The position numbers were made by a program, and so were the translations under genes. DNA of 64,000 nt from Shewanella sp. Arc9-LZ (lineage in GTDB: Bacteria; Pseudomonadota; Gammaproteobacteria; Enterobacterales; Shewanellaceae), in contig NZ_CP048031.1 of NCBI RefSeq assembly GCF_010092445.1, forward strand, positions 1,116,001 to 1,180,000, in the 5' to 3' direction. Below the pieces are notes generated by a model. The model made no database searches. It was given only the letters and a program-made list of their open reading frames with translations, and had not been told where the DNA came from. Shown here piece by piece: positions 46,010-55,447 of the stretch (positions within the stretch are counted from its first letter, which is position 1; every line of letters starts with the position of its first letter).

Positions 46010-46030
46010 AATATACGTTAAAGATAATAC

Positions 46031-47539
46031 TTATTCGCTGATTTCAACACCAGCACGATTAATTAAGAACTGGCTTAAAATCGGTACCGGACGACCGGTA
46101 GAACCTTTGTTTGCACCACTGTTCCAAGCCGTACCTGCGACATCTAAATGTGCCCAGTTATACTTCTTAGTAAAACGAGACAAGAAACACGCTGCAGTAA
46201 TCGAACCAGCCGGACGACCACCTAAGTTAGTCATGTCGGCAAATGGGCTGTCTAGCATGTCTTGGTATTCATCCCATAACGGCATGCGCCATGCGCGGTC
46301 ACCACTTTGCTCACCAGCATTTAGCATTTCGTGTGCAAGCGGGTTATGCGAACTGAATAAACCAGAAGCATGCTTACCTAATGCAATAACACAAGCACCA
46401 GTTAAGGTAGCGGTATCAATCACTAATTCAGGGTCAAAGCGTTCAACGTAGGTTAATACATCACATAACACTAAACGACCTTCGGCATCGGTATTTAGCA
46501 CTTCAACCGTTTGGCCTGACATAGTGGTTAAAATGTCGCCTGGACGATATGCGTTACCAGCAGGCATGTTTTCACAGCCAGCTAATATACCAATAACGTT
46601 GATAGGTAATTTCATTTCACACAATGCTTTCATGGTACCAATAACACCAGCAGCGCCACCCATGTCATATTTCATTTCATCCATGGCTTCGCCAGGTTTT
46701 AATGAAATCCCGCCAGAGTCAAAGGTTAACCCTTTACCGACAAGGACAATTGGCTTTTCAGTACTGTCAACGGCGCCCTGATATTCCATCACAGTCATAA
46801 TAGATTCATTGGCACTAGCACGACCTACAGCAAGATAAGAGTTCATGCCCAATTTGGCCATTTGCTCTTCGCCAATAGTCGTAACGTTAAGGTTTTCGTA
46901 CACTTCAGCCATTTGACGCGCTTGAGATGCCAAATACGCAGGGTTACAAATGTTAGGCGGCATGTTGGCCACGTCACGACATAAATGCATACCTGCAGAT
47001 ACGGCTGTTCCGTGTTCAATTGCGCGCTCACCAATGGTGAGTTCACGGCGTGTAGGCACGTTGAATACCATTTTACGTAATGGACGACGAGTTTCGCCTT
47101 TACGGGTTTTTAATGCATCAAATGAATACAGGCTATTTTGAGTGCTCTCAATGGCTTGGCGAACTTTCCAATAGGTGTCGCGGCCTTTGACATGCAGTTC
47201 AGTTAAGAAGCACACTGCTTCCATTGAACCGGTTTCATTTAGGGTACTGATGGTTTTTGTGATAATTTGTTTGTATTGGCGCTCGTCTAACTCACGCTCT
47301 TTGCCACAACCAACCAGTAAAACACGTTCGCTTAGTACGTTTGGTACATGATGCAATAGCAACATTTGTCCTGGTTTACCTTCTAGGTCACCACGACGAA
47401 GTAGGTTACTAATGTAACCTTCACTGATTTTATCCAATTGCTCTGCGATACCAGACAGACGGCGAGGTTCGTACACGCCGACAACGATACAGGCTGAACG
47501 TTGCTTTTCGGGGCTGCCGCTCTTTACGCTAAACTCCAT
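46031..47539 (-). CDS. pepA: Leucyl aminopeptidase (M17), also possible Xer/regulatory role
   Basis: The ATG at 47539 is used because AGGAG lies five bases upstream; an upstream GTG overlaps that SD. The 502-residue protein has the M17 signature [12 protein letters not shown] near residue 350 and metal-binding segments [17 protein letters not shown] and YDMGGAAGV. It is a cytoplasmic hexameric di-metal aminopeptidase; in E. coli PepA also binds DNA in Xer recombination. It is divergent from lptF, with 270 bp between. Usually followed by holC, from which it is separated here. Confidence 0.96.
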   Translation of the reverse strand: MEFSVKSGSPEKQRSACIVVGVYEPRRLSGIAEQLDKISEGYISNLLRRGDLEGKPGQMLLLHHVPNVLSERVLLVGCGKERELDERQYKQIITKTISTLNETGSMEAVCFLTELHVKGRDTYWKVRQAIESTQNSLYSFDALKTRKGETRRPLRKMVFNVPTRRELTIGERAIEHGTAVSAGMHLCRDVANMPPNICNPAYLASQARQMAEVYENLNVTTIGEEQMAKLGMNSYLAVGRASANESIMTVMEYQGAVDSTEKPIVLVGKGLTFDSGGISLKPGEAMDEMKYDMGGAAGVIGTMKALCEMKLPINVIGILAGCENMPAGNAYRPGDILTTMSGQTVEVLNTDAEGRLVLCDVLTYVERFDPELVIDTATLTGACVIALGKHASGLFSSHNPLAHEMLNAGEQSGDRAWRMPLWDEYQDMLDSPFADMTNLGGRPAGSITAACFLSRFTKKYNWAHLDVAGTAWNSGANKGSTGRPVPILSQFLINRAGVEISE

Positions 47540-47812
47540 GAGCACTCCTAGATTCTTAAAGACAAATTTTTATATTTATTAGATAATGTTTGCATTAGGC
47601 CATCTGGCATATAATCAACGAAAAGGTGATAACTGTTTGGGATTATTAACGAAAAAGAGGCGTAAATTGACAGCCAAAATAGATGTTAACCATGACCCCA
47701 AAGCACCTTCCGCGCTGGTCAGAAAACTAGCAAAACTGCTGAAAGTAGACAGTTTACATGAAAGTTGCTCTGATACCAGTAAAAAGATAAGTTTAGCCAC
47801 CGGATCCTACTT

Positions 47813-48925
47813 GTGATTGTATTTAGATATCTTATTAGTGAAGTTTTAAAAGCACAATTTGCGGTACTTTTGGTGCTGCTAACTATTTTTATTAGTCAAC
47901 AATTCGTGCGCGTGTTAGCCGATGCATCTGATGGCGAATTCCCCGCTTCTTTAGTGATGACATTATTAGGGTTAAACCTGCCTCAATTGACGGTATTAGT
48001 GTTACCGCTGAGTTTCTTTTTAGCAATATTGTTGGCTCATGGGCGAATGTATGCTGAAAATGAAATGGTGGTATTGCATGGCGTCGGTGTGAGTGAATGG
48101 TATGTCACTCGCGTAACGTTATTGCTTGCTTTTGCCAATTTATTATTCACGGCTTATTTGTCGGTTTATGTCGGACCGTGGGCAGAAGAACGTCAGAATC
48201 AGGTATTAGAGAAAGCGCAATCCGAAGCTGGATTAGCAGCCTTAACGCAAGGCCGTTTTCAAGCTAGCCCAAATGGTCGAGCCGTTTTGTTTGTTGAAAA
48301 AATAAATAAAGACAATACCTTAGATAAAGTCTTTGTAGCGCAACTCCCTGATCCGGAAGACGAAAATGGCCTTACAAATATTGTAGTTGCCAATAAAGGT
48401 CGTGTGATTGAAGATAATATTGGCAGTCAGCAGTTACAACTTGAAAAAGGCTTCCGTTATCAGGGCAGTCCTAAATCACTCGAACTGCAAGTGATTGAGT
48501 TTGGTGGTTATAAAATGGAGATTAAAGAACAGGAAGTGGATGAGCGGCGACGTAAATTATCTGCAATGCCAGTTGATCAATTATTGGATACTCCAGGACC
48601 TGAAGCTGCAGCTGAATTTCAATGGCGCTTAGCTATCCCTATCGCGATCCCATTATTGACCTTGATTGCGGTGCCGTTAGCGCGTGTTAATGTTCGCCAG
48701 GGTAAGTTTGCTAAAATGGGTCCCGCTATTTTGCTGTATTTAGGTTACTTTGGATTAATGATTGCAGGCCGAAAAGCCCTGCAAGATGAGGTGGTGCCGC
48801 AGTATTTAGGCATGTGGTGGATCCATGGCTTTGCGCTGTTATTAGGATTGTTGTTACTTATTAAAGAGCGCCCGACAGGGATGAAGTTCTTAGGCTTATT
48901 TAAACGTAAGCAGGTGACGGCATGA
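47813..48925 (+). CDS. lptF: LPS export ABC permease LptF
   Basis: 370 residues from a GTG start (MIVFRYLISEVLKAQF, closely matching LptF N-termini). Six membrane helices in two groups of three flank a periplasmic beta-jellyroll domain (about 135-260). The segment FQWRLAIPIAIPLLTLIAVPLARVN is typical of the family. With LptG and LptB2 it extracts LPS from the inner membrane. It overlaps lptG by four bases (ATGA), so the two are translationally coupled. Divergent from pepA, the conserved order in gammaproteobacteria. Essential and intact. Confidence 0.96.
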   Translation: MIVFRYLISEVLKAQFAVLLVLLTIFISQQFVRVLADASDGEFPASLVMTLLGLNLPQLTVLVLPLSFFLAILLAHGRMYAENEMVVLHGVGVSEWYVTRVTLLLAFANLLFTAYLSVYVGPWAEERQNQVLEKAQSEAGLAALTQGRFQASPNGRAVLFVEKINKDNTLDKVFVAQLPDPEDENGLTNIVVANKGRVIEDNIGSQQLQLEKGFRYQGSPKSLELQVIEFGGYKMEIKEQEVDERRRKLSAMPVDQLLDTPGPEAAAEFQWRLAIPIAIPLLTLIAVPLARVNVRQGKFAKMGPAILLYLGYFGLMIAGRKALQDEVVPQYLGMWWIHGFALLLGLLLLIKERPTGMKFLGLFKRKQVTA

Positions 48926-49980
48926 AAATATTAGACCTTTATATCGCACGTATGATCGTGAGTACATCAGGCTTGTGTTTACTTATTTTGACTGGGCTAT
49001 CAGGCATCATTAAGTGGGTTGATCAATTACGTTTGGTCGGGCGCGGTGCTTATACCATGCTAGATGCCGGTATTTACGTGCTGTTTTTAGTGCCACGTGA
49101 TATTGAAATGTTTTTCCCAATGGCGGTACTGCTTGGTGCGTTAATTGGTATGGGCATGCTGGCATCAAACTCTGAATTAGTGGTGATGCAAGTTTCTGGC
49201 ATGTCACGTTTACAAATCACTCAATCTGCGATGAAAACGGCTATTCCGTTGATGATTATGGTCATGGCGCTGGGAGAGTGGGGCGCACCCATTGCGGAGA
49301 AAAGCGCAAAAGAGCTTCAAGCGACTAAAATATCCGGTGGCAGTTTGATTAAGTCTCATCGTGGTATTTGGGCAAAAGATGGTGATTTATTCGTTAATAT
49401 TGGTGAGGTTCAAGACGTTAATACGCTCAGTAACATCAGTTTATATGAGTTTAACGATCAACAAGAATTAACCCGAGTGACCCATGCGAATACCGCGGTA
49501 TTTATTGACGATGCTTGGCAGTTATCTGTGGTTGAAAATACCACGGTTAAAGATGATCGGGTTATTCGTGATCACCTTGATACCGATGTGTGGCAATCTT
49601 CGTTAACACCAGATAAGTTGAGTGTAGTGTCGGTTAAGCCTGAGGCATTATCCATTAGCGGCTTAATTGACTACCTCGATTATTTGAAGGTTAACCAACA
49701 AGATCCTAGTCGTTATGAACTGGCTTTATGGCGCAAGGTTATGCAGCCGGTAACGGTAGCTGTGATGATGCTGGTGGCATTATCGTTTGTGTTTGGACCG
49801 TTACGCACGGTGACCATGGGAGCTCGTGTACTACTGGGTGTTGTGGCAGGATTTAGCTTTTATATCAGTAATGAGATATTTGGCCCGATGAGCATAGTAT
49901 ATGAATTGCCAGCGGCGGTGGGTGCAATTGCGCCTAGCATGTTATTTACTGGCTTAGCTTTGTATTATATTCGTAAATAA
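48922..49980 (+). CDS. lptG: LPS export ABC permease LptG
   Basis: 352 residues with the same six-helix plus jellyroll plan as LptF. N-terminal LDLYIARMIVSTSGLCLLILTGLSGIIKWVDQLR, central periplasmic domain (GIWAKDGDLFVNIGEV) and C-terminal LWRKVMQPVTVAVMMLVALSFVFGPLR are typical LptG. It pairs with LptF as the heterodimeric permease of the Lpt bridge. The start overlaps lptF by four bases. Transcription ends at a strong hairpin 55 bp downstream. Confidence 0.96.
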   Translation: MKILDLYIARMIVSTSGLCLLILTGLSGIIKWVDQLRLVGRGAYTMLDAGIYVLFLVPRDIEMFFPMAVLLGALIGMGMLASNSELVVMQVSGMSRLQITQSAMKTAIPLMIMVMALGEWGAPIAEKSAKELQATKISGGSLIKSHRGIWAKDGDLFVNIGEVQDVNTLSNISLYEFNDQQELTRVTHANTAVFIDDAWQLSVVENTTVKDDRVIRDHLDTDVWQSSLTPDKLSVVSVKPEALSISGLIDYLDYLKVNQQDPSRYELALWRKVMQPVTVAVMMLVALSFVFGPLRTVTMGARVLLGVVAGFSFYISNEIFGPMSIVYELPAAVGAIAPSMLFTGLALYYIRK

Positions 49981-50034
49981 TCAATTGGTTGTTTAGTCTA
50001 TATTGAAAGTGAAAGTGAAAGTGAAAATGTATAT

Positions 50035-50064
50035 AAAAATGGCAACCCAAGGGTTGCCATTTTT
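50035..50064. terminator. Terminator after lptG
   Basis: 14-bp arms AAAAATGGCAACCC / GGGTTGCCATTTTT around a minimal AA loop (the innermost pairs open in practice). T-run at the end. Convergent with the RDD gene, so probably bidirectional. Confidence 0.9.
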
Positions 50065-50125
50065 ATTACTTGTTTGATGCGTGTTTATTCGTTTTGCAGG
50101 TAAGTTAGTTTGGTATGTGACTTAT

Positions 50126-50635
50126 TTATGCACCACGCCAGTTACGCATTTGATTGGCTTCTACTGATAACACGACAACCTCAGAACGAGTCATCATGTC
50201 TTGTAGTGCTAACTTATCAGCATTGATGATAATCCACAGATTACCAACACCTAATAAAGACCAAATGACGCGAGCACAGGCCGTAATAAAACTTAAGTTC
50301 TGACCATTAGGGTGCTGAACCTTAAGTCGCCAAGCTCGCATACCTAAAGTTTGTCCACCTCTGCTCCAAAACATGGCGTAAAACCCACCAACACAAATGG
50401 CTATCCAAAATTGATAAATACCATGGTAAAGCGGGGTGTTGTTGAGCAAGTCTGACACATGCTCGTACTCACCCATCGCGATAAGTCCGGTGCTCTGCAG
50501 ACCAAAGAAAAACCCAAAACCTAACGCACCAGCAAACATATAAACGGCAATAGCAAGCATTGAGTCATACGCCATTGCACCTAAACGTCGAACAAAACTC
50601 GCTCGTGGGAAATTAGCATGATCTGAATTCAACAT
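50126..50635 (-). CDS. RDD-family membrane protein
   Basis: 169 residues with the RDD domain: FVRRLGAMAYDSMLAIAVYMF near the N-terminus contains the Arg...Asp...pattern, and SRGGQTLGMRAWRLKVQ is the second hallmark. Three to four membrane helices. Some RDD proteins act as Na+/H+ or K+ antiporters or are linked to compatible-solute uptake, but most are uncharacterised. It lies 27 bp downstream of the DUF2960 gene on the same strand, and may be co-transcribed with it. Confidence 0.88.
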   Translation of the reverse strand: MLNSDHANFPRASFVRRLGAMAYDSMLAIAVYMFAGALGFGFFFGLQSTGLIAMGEYEHVSDLLNNTPLYHGIYQFWIAICVGGFYAMFWSRGGQTLGMRAWRLKVQHPNGQNLSFITACARVIWSLLGVGNLWIIINADKLALQDMMTRSEVVVLSVEANQMRNWRGA

Positions 50636-50662
50636 AGTTAGCCCTTACGTAAACCAAAATGA

Positions 50663-50917
50663 TTAAATCTCATCATCTTCACGAACAAATTTGATACTCG
50701 TAAAACCAAAACGTGCAAACTCGGTTTTACGAAATTCTTTCTCTGCTTTAGCGCCTTTTTTGGACGTTAACGCAATTTGCTTTTCTAAGATTAGAAACTT
50801 TTTTAAATCAATCCCTTCAGCTTCAGCTGCTGCTTCATAAAGATCATGATGTACGTCATAGCTAAAGGCGATAGTTTTGGTTTGGCCTTTAAAGGTATAG
50901 ATCACTTGGCGCGCCAT
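50663..50917 (-). CDS. DUF2960 protein
   Basis: 84 residues matching DUF2960: ARQVIYTFKGQTKTIAFSYDVHHDLYEAAAEAEG and a basic-acidic C-terminal helix ending REDDEI. This small family is confined mainly to Vibrio, Shewanella and relatives and has no known function. AGGAG precedes the ATG closely. Soluble, probably cytoplasmic. It is followed by the RDD gene and preceded by a broken DUF486 gene, all on the minus strand. Confidence 0.88.
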   Translation of the reverse strand: MARQVIYTFKGQTKTIAFSYDVHHDLYEAAAEAEGIDLKKFLILEKQIALTSKKGAKAEKEFRKTEFARFGFTSIKFVREDDEI

Positions 50918-50932
50918 GGAGAACTCCTGAAA

Positions 50933-51546
50933 TTAATGTAATTCACTTTTAAATATAAATAATACGGCACCTAAAAGGCATAACCCAGCCAATAAACAGT
51001 TAAGCTTTAAGGGGTGTTTGAGATACCTAACGGCAAAAGGGATAAATACACATAAGGTGATGACCTCTTGCACAATCTTTAATTGTCCCACGTTAATCAC
51101 GGTATAACCAAGACGATTCGCAGGAACTTGCAATAAATATTCGAATAAGACGATACCTCTGCTCACTAAAGCCGCGATAATCCAGAGTTTGCTATTTAAG
51201 GTTTTTAAATGACCATATCAAGCAAAAGTCATGAAGATATAACTAATACCAATCTCATTAAATATCTGCTCAGTTCAGAGTCTCTCAGGTTTTTCAATTC
51301 AAGGCGCATTGATGTAGAAATGGTTGTTCCCTTTTAAATCGATGCAACACAGAAGTGGAATACCTGAGAGACTCCATTCTGGCGGGTTTCAAAGTACTTT
51401 ATGCTGCGTTAGATGTTTTCAAAATAGAATCACTATTCGCTTCAATCATCTGCCTTGCCTACAACACTTTGAACTCCCGCTGAAAGAGCACATATTTAAT
51501 AGGATTGGTATAACACAATAAACCAATGGTGATGACAGATGGGCAT
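50933..51546 (-). pseudogene. DUF486 (DMT-like) membrane protein gene, broken three ways
   Basis: The C-terminal part reads intact as GHLKTLNSKLWIIAALVSRGIVLFEYLLQ... to FKSELH and matches small DUF486 membrane proteins. Upstream, MTFA-stop-YGHLK shows a TGG-to-TGA change at 51218-51220. Further upstream a 266-bp element splits ITIGLLCY from IFMTFA. Beyond it the ATG (51546) runs into CCC where CC would keep MPSVITIGLLCY in frame. Removing these three lesions restores a four-helix protein of about 115 residues. A truncated product from an internal GTG (51166) is possible but unlikely to be functional. Confidence 0.85.
51244..51509. mobile_element. 266-bp MITE-like element
   Basis: Near-terminal inverted repeats ATACCAATCTCATTAAATAT (51246-51265) and the complement of ATACCAATCCTATTAAATAT (51492-51511) match at 18 of 20 positions. 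ATAAC occurs on both sides (51239-51243 and 51510-51514) and reads as a five-base target duplication. Removing the element and one ATAAC restores the DUF486 reading frame exactly. No coding capacity. It contains smaller palindromic arms such as CTCTCAGGT...ACCTGAGAG. Confidence 0.85.
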
Positions 51547-51556
51547 GAGATAGACC

Positions 51557-52051
51557 TTATGATAAGGATAAATACAGGTAACATGCACCAGCAGGATAAC
51601 TGTCGAGTGATTTTGTCAGTTTTGCTGAGGTGGTGCTTGGTGTAAACCCTTGTTGCTGCCAATAAGTTTGTGCACCTTGCACAGCCACTAGCCCAATGCC
51701 ATTAACCGCCGCTGATTTAGCCTGATTGACCATATGATTAAACAGCTTTTTACCTATGCCTAAGCCTTGAGCGTTGGGTGAGATTGCCATGTCATGTAAA
51801 TACCAGCTATCGGCATTAATCTGGCCACTGATCTCGGTATCCAGCGATGGGGCATCGCCTTGCAACCAAGGATGAACAAGCGCGTAGGCTAGCATGTTAC
51901 CTTGTTGTTCAAACACCACACAGCTAGCGGGCGAAGATCGCCATTTACTCTGCATGACAGATAGCGATTCTGGCGTGAGTTCGACATAGCATTGTGCTTG
52001 TATCGCCATAATAGCGGGCCAGTCTGTAGCGGTAATTGGGCGGATTGACAT
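51557..52051 (-). CDS. GNAT-family N-acetyltransferase
   Basis: 164 residues with the GNAT fold. DWPAIMAIQAQCYVELTPES is the first helix, WYLHDMAISPNAQGLGIGKKLFNHMV contains the acetyl-CoA loop (QGLGIGK), and YWQQQGF sits near the C-terminus. The substrate is unknown. It lies 11 bp upstream of the broken DUF486 gene on the same strand. It is divergent from the DsrE-like gene with about 115 bp between them. Complete, no signal peptide. Confidence 0.88.
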   Translation of the reverse strand: MSIRPITATDWPAIMAIQAQCYVELTPESLSVMQSKWRSSPASCVVFEQQGNMLAYALVHPWLQGDAPSLDTEISGQINADSWYLHDMAISPNAQGLGIGKKLFNHMVNQAKSAAVNGIGLVAVQGAQTYWQQQGFTPSTTSAKLTKSLDSYPAGACYLYLSLS

Positions 52052-52166
52052 ATCACTCAGTGTTCATATTATTTAAGTGACAATTATACTCAGAAACAGC
52101 CTAAAACCTAAGCGTTAATCTGTGCTAGAGTAAGTATAAAAAATAGATATAAGGAATATCAACATA

Positions 52167-52739
52167 ATGAAACTCGGTTTACGTTCAATGAGTAAAAACC
52201 TGTTTACATCGACAATAGTGACGTTAATTGCATGTTCATCATTTACGGCAACAGCGGGTATTGATGCATTTAAATCGGGTTCTGTGATTAAAGACTATGG
52301 CAAAGTGGCTGACGTAAATAGCGGCTTAGTCATACCAGCCGGTATGAAGTTTAAAGTCGCTTTTGATTTAAGTAGTGCATCTAAACCAGCAGAATTAAAC
52401 CGTGGTATCGATACCCTGGCGCGCTTTATTAATATGCACGTCGCTGCTGGGGTTAAGCTTGAGGACATTTCTGTTGCGATGGTGGTGCACGGTAAAGCGG
52501 CTAATGATATGACTAAGGACAGTTTTTATCAGCAACTTAATGCAGGGCAAAAGAATGCTAATAAAGATTTAATTGCGCAGCTGATTAATAATCAAGTTAG
52601 GTTTTATGTGTGTGGTCAAACAGCTGCATATTACGGCATTACACCACAAGACTTATTACCAGGCGTTACCATGGCATTATCCGCGTTAACTGCACATGCA
52701 GTATTAGCCCACGAAGGCTACAGCGTAAACCCGTTTTAG
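52167..52739 (+). CDS. Periplasmic DsrE-family protein
   Basis: 190 residues with an N-terminal signal peptide (FTSTIVTLIACSSFTATAG). The DsrE/F-like domain shows KFKVAFDLSS, VAMVVHGKAANDM and the Cys motif VRFYVCGQTAAYYGI. In sulfur-relay DsrE proteins such a Cys carries persulfide, but exported members of this branch are uncharacterised. AAGGA precedes the ATG at 52167; an internal ATG at 52188 would still keep a signal peptide. Monocistronic. Confidence 0.85.
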   Translation: MKLGLRSMSKNLFTSTIVTLIACSSFTATAGIDAFKSGSVIKDYGKVADVNSGLVIPAGMKFKVAFDLSSASKPAELNRGIDTLARFINMHVAAGVKLEDISVAMVVHGKAANDMTKDSFYQQLNAGQKNANKDLIAQLINNQVRFYVCGQTAAYYGITPQDLLPGVTMALSALTAHAVLAHEGYSVNPF

Positions 52740-52757
52740 CGTAATTGTCTTATTGAA

Positions 52758-53501
52758 TTATCGATTAAATATATCTTGCTTGGTGTATTTGTCGATAATG
52801 CTTTGAGTTGTACCATTTAGTTCAAGTTCTGCTATAGCGGCATTAATTTGTGGCAGTAAGGCCGCATGCTCTTTACGAAGGCGCATAACTAAGTGGCCTT
52901 TTGAATGAATAGCAGCGAGGGTAATTGGGTTGTTGAGTTTTTTGGCCCAATACAACGCCGGTAAATCACCAGATATAGCAGCACCAACGCGATTTTTATA
53001 AAGTGCTCTTATGAGGTCGCGTTCAGAAGTAAAATCGACTCGAATAAATTCAGCATCATCATGGTACAAATAACCACGTACTGTGCCTATTTCTTTACCT
53101 TTAATGTTATCAATACTTTGCCAATCGTTGGCTTTTTCTTCTAAGGTAATAATGTTTTCTTGGATAGCGATAATTGGGTTTGACTGGACAAAAAGTGTGC
53201 CTAATTCTTGATTAGGAAACCAACCAGGGCTCACAAAGTCAAAGTCTAATAAGCCATTATCGAGTGCATAGTTTGTTCTTTTCGGCGGAAAATTGTGTTT
53301 TTCAATTTCAATATTAGCTTTGGCAAGCAATAACGGAACCAACTCCCCTAATATTCCAGGCTCTTTTGGCGATTCTGTAATGTAGTAGGGCACCCAACTG
53401 CTTGAAGCGTTGACGTTGTACTTCAGCGCTGTGTTCGCTTGAACGGTGGGACCACAAAAAAACATCACAAGGCAGGTGAGTGCAATAAAGCATTTTTTCA
53501 T
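52758..53501 (-). CDS. Periplasmic solute-binding protein (SBP_bac_3-like)
   Basis: 247 residues. A signal peptide (KKCFIALTCLVMFFCGPTVQA) is followed by a type-3 binding-protein domain: SSSWVPYYITESPKEPGILGELVPLLL, LDFDFVSPGWFPNQ, GKEIGTVRGYLY and INAAIAELELNGTTQSIIDKY. Such stand-alone proteins in Shewanella often bind amino acids or act in sensing, and no ABC genes are adjacent. It is a relative of the frameshifted binding protein at 42.5-43.3 kb but not a close copy. Divergent or adjacent regulators are absent. Confidence 0.85.
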   Translation of the reverse strand: MKKCFIALTCLVMFFCGPTVQANTALKYNVNASSSWVPYYITESPKEPGILGELVPLLLAKANIEIEKHNFPPKRTNYALDNGLLDFDFVSPGWFPNQELGTLFVQSNPIIAIQENIITLEEKANDWQSIDNIKGKEIGTVRGYLYHDDAEFIRVDFTSERDLIRALYKNRVGAAISGDLPALYWAKKLNNPITLAAIHSKGHLVMRLRKEHAALLPQINAAIAELELNGTTQSIIDKYTKQDIFNR

Positions 53502-53552
53502 GGTGTTTCCTTATTCTTACCGTTGTATGAATACTACACCAACTTTTAATAC

Positions 53553-54197
53553 TTAATATAGATCAAGACACAGTAAGCATAAACTCTGGTGTAAATTGCT
53601 TGGCATTAATACATAAGTTTTATGGTGTTTGATTAATGAGGTTTTTTTATTGCCTGGACTGAGTAATATACCTTGCTCAAGCGCTAAACGAGCCACCAGC
53701 TTTTCATCTCCCCGAATGTACATTGAGATGGGTTTTACTATTTTGTCATCTACAATGTGTTGATTAAAATCTTTTACTGAGATAATTAAACTGGATTTAC
53801 CATCACTGTCGAGTTTCAGTTTTGCATCAATATCGGTATCGGTGATCACTACCCATTCTTGTGCTGTGAGCCCCGCTAACATGTCCTTAAGACCAACACC
53901 TGTAGCGATGTCACTGTTGTTAGCCTGTTGGTATTGATCGGCAATACAGATTAATAATCGTTTTAGTTGAGCCCCAGCTCCTTGACTACGCGCTTGACGG
54001 ATCCAGGCCGTTAAGTCGTCGGCCATTAGTTTTGAAAAACGTTTTGTTTTTAACGACTCAACCATCCAGTTACATAAAAAATGGCTTTCTTGTGCTGGCG
54101 TTCTGACCGCTTTGTGCTGTGACGCGGAGGTGTTTATGGCTTCTATTCCAGCTAGTGCAAGTGTTAATAAAGCTTGGTTATATGTTTCTGTCGTCAT
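53553..54197 (-). CDS. Conserved hypothetical protein, possibly DUF2913
   Basis: 214 residues, soluble and mostly helical. The opening pattern YNQALLTLALAGIEAINTS...VRTPAQESHFLCNWMVESLKTKRFSKLMADDLTAWIRQARSQG recalls DUF2913, a family of Vibrio/Shewanella proteins without known function. That resemblance is from memory and only moderate. The C-terminal half has no recognised motif. Monocistronic, on the minus strand between a binding protein and a lipoprotein gene. Confidence 0.55.
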   Translation of the reverse strand: MTTETYNQALLTLALAGIEAINTSASQHKAVRTPAQESHFLCNWMVESLKTKRFSKLMADDLTAWIRQARSQGAGAQLKRLLICIADQYQQANNSDIATGVGLKDMLAGLTAQEWVVITDTDIDAKLKLDSDGKSSLIISVKDFNQHIVDDKIVKPISMYIRGDEKLVARLALEQGILLSPGNKKTSLIKHHKTYVLMPSNLHQSLCLLCLDLY

Positions 54198-54354
54198 TTC
54201 AACTGGGTCAATAAAGTAGTGTGATGGCTAGTTTACCGTGTAGTGGCAAATTGCTAAATAGATATTTGTGTTTAGTCGCTTAGCTGAGCGGTAGTCTCTA
54301 TTTGAATAAGCCGCAATTCACTTATGAGTAAGTTGCGGCTAAATCGATGGTAGA

Positions 54355-54933
54355 TTATTTTTTGGGTGGAAATTGCGCCAAAATAGCAGCAACCGTTTGA
54401 TTAATACCTTTGGCTTTATCTTCACCGCCCTCGTCAAAGTGGTACTGACCATTACCACGCCAAATGAGGCGTTTATCTGTGGGATCGATAATATCAATTT
54501 GAATGGTTTGAGTTTTAGCGGTGTCACTGCCTAGCGGGATACCAATACTGGTGCCAAGACTAATACCGCCACCAGACCCCCAAGTACCCGAACCTAAGCC
54601 AATAGATAATCCTGAATCTTTTTCTTTGTTTTCAGTCACAAAAGCATAGTTCACTACAAAGTCGGCATTATCGGCTTTAAATACATAACCTTGGCTAAGT
54701 AATGATTGTTTAATATCATCATTAATGCGATCTGCAGTTAACGGATCATCTGTTTGCTTTACAGTGAGTTGGTTGAATGTTTTGAGTGTTGAAAAATCAT
54801 AATTAACATCATAATCTTGCTTTGGTTTTGTTGCACAAGATGCAAGTAGTACTAAGCCACTTAACAGTAAAATAGTTTTAATCCACATTGGTTTACGTGT
54901 TGAATCTTGCCCTGAACGTCTTAAATTTATCAT
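54355..54933 (-). CDS. DUF4136 lipoprotein
   Basis: The start is the ATG at 54933 after AAGGAGG; an upstream in-frame start lacks an SD. A lipoprotein signal (TILLLSGLVLLASC) ends at a Cys lipobox; the N-region before it is unusually long (about 18 residues). The rest matches DUF4136: YDVNYDFSTLKTF, DRINDDIKQSLLSQGYVF, DFVVNYAF, a Gly-rich GLGSGTWGSGGGISLGTS loop and LIWRGNGQ. Likely anchored to a membrane leaflet facing the periplasm. Function unknown. Monocistronic. Confidence 0.88.
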   Translation of the reverse strand: MINLRRSGQDSTRKPMWIKTILLLSGLVLLASCATKPKQDYDVNYDFSTLKTFNQLTVKQTDDPLTADRINDDIKQSLLSQGYVFKADNADFVVNYAFVTENKEKDSGLSIGLGSGTWGSGGGISLGTSIGIPLGSDTAKTQTIQIDIIDPTDKRLIWRGNGQYHFDEGGEDKAKGINQTVAAILAQFPPKK

Positions 54934-55123
54934 GAGACCCTCCTTATTAACTTGCAATAATGTACAAAATTAGCTCAATTAGTATAACCTTAATATAACA
55001 ATGTTTAATGCTGGCTTTGGTTGATATGGCAAGCGATTGCTTTCTATCTCAGTTACAAATAACTATATCGTGTATTTAAATGTTAAGTACCAAATTCAAT
55101 ATTAGCTGAGGTTAAGTATTCTA

Positions 55124-55438
55124 ATGATGGAACAGTTAAGTTTTTTTGCGGTGCCCAGTCCATGTATCGGCGTTTGTCAGTCAGACAGTCGTGGGTATTG
55201 TATGGGCTGTCTTCGAAGCCGTGATGAACGTTTTAACTGGATGAGTTACAGCGAATTGCAAAAACAAGATGTGATCCGTTTGTGCACACAGCGCAAACGT
55301 CGCCGTCAATATGCCTTACATAAAGCTAAGCAGCTGGAGTTACAAACCCAGCAAACGTCACACACTTCACAATTAGATTTTGATAGTGCGTCAACACCTG
55401 CTGATGATGTTGATTTAACCAACTTTAGTTTAGATTAA
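55124..55438 (+). CDS. DUF1289 protein
   Basis: 104 residues. The DUF1289 core is clear: PSPCIGVCQSDSRGYCMGCLRSRDERFNW, with the four-Cys pattern expected to bind a metal (C-x3-C...C-x2-C). A basic helix (RKRRRQYALHKAKQ) and an acidic tail (DFDSASTPADDVDL) follow. The family is widespread and uncharacterised. Start at the first of two adjacent ATGs. Convergent with the TetR gene with nine bases between stops. Confidence 0.9.
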   Translation: MMEQLSFFAVPSPCIGVCQSDSRGYCMGCLRSRDERFNWMSYSELQKQDVIRLCTQRKRRRQYALHKAKQLELQTQQTSHTSQLDFDSASTPADDVDLTNFSLD

Positions 55439-55447
55439 TACTTTCTA

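Noticed and set aside
47586..47816. Open frame between pepA and lptF
   Set aside because: Lies in the divergent promoter region, shows no family pattern and lacks an SD; lptF starts at the GTG at 47813.
51459..51662. Small minus-strand open frame over the MITE edge
   Set aside because: It is the broken N-terminus of the DUF486 gene running into the MITE and the 3' end of the GNAT gene.
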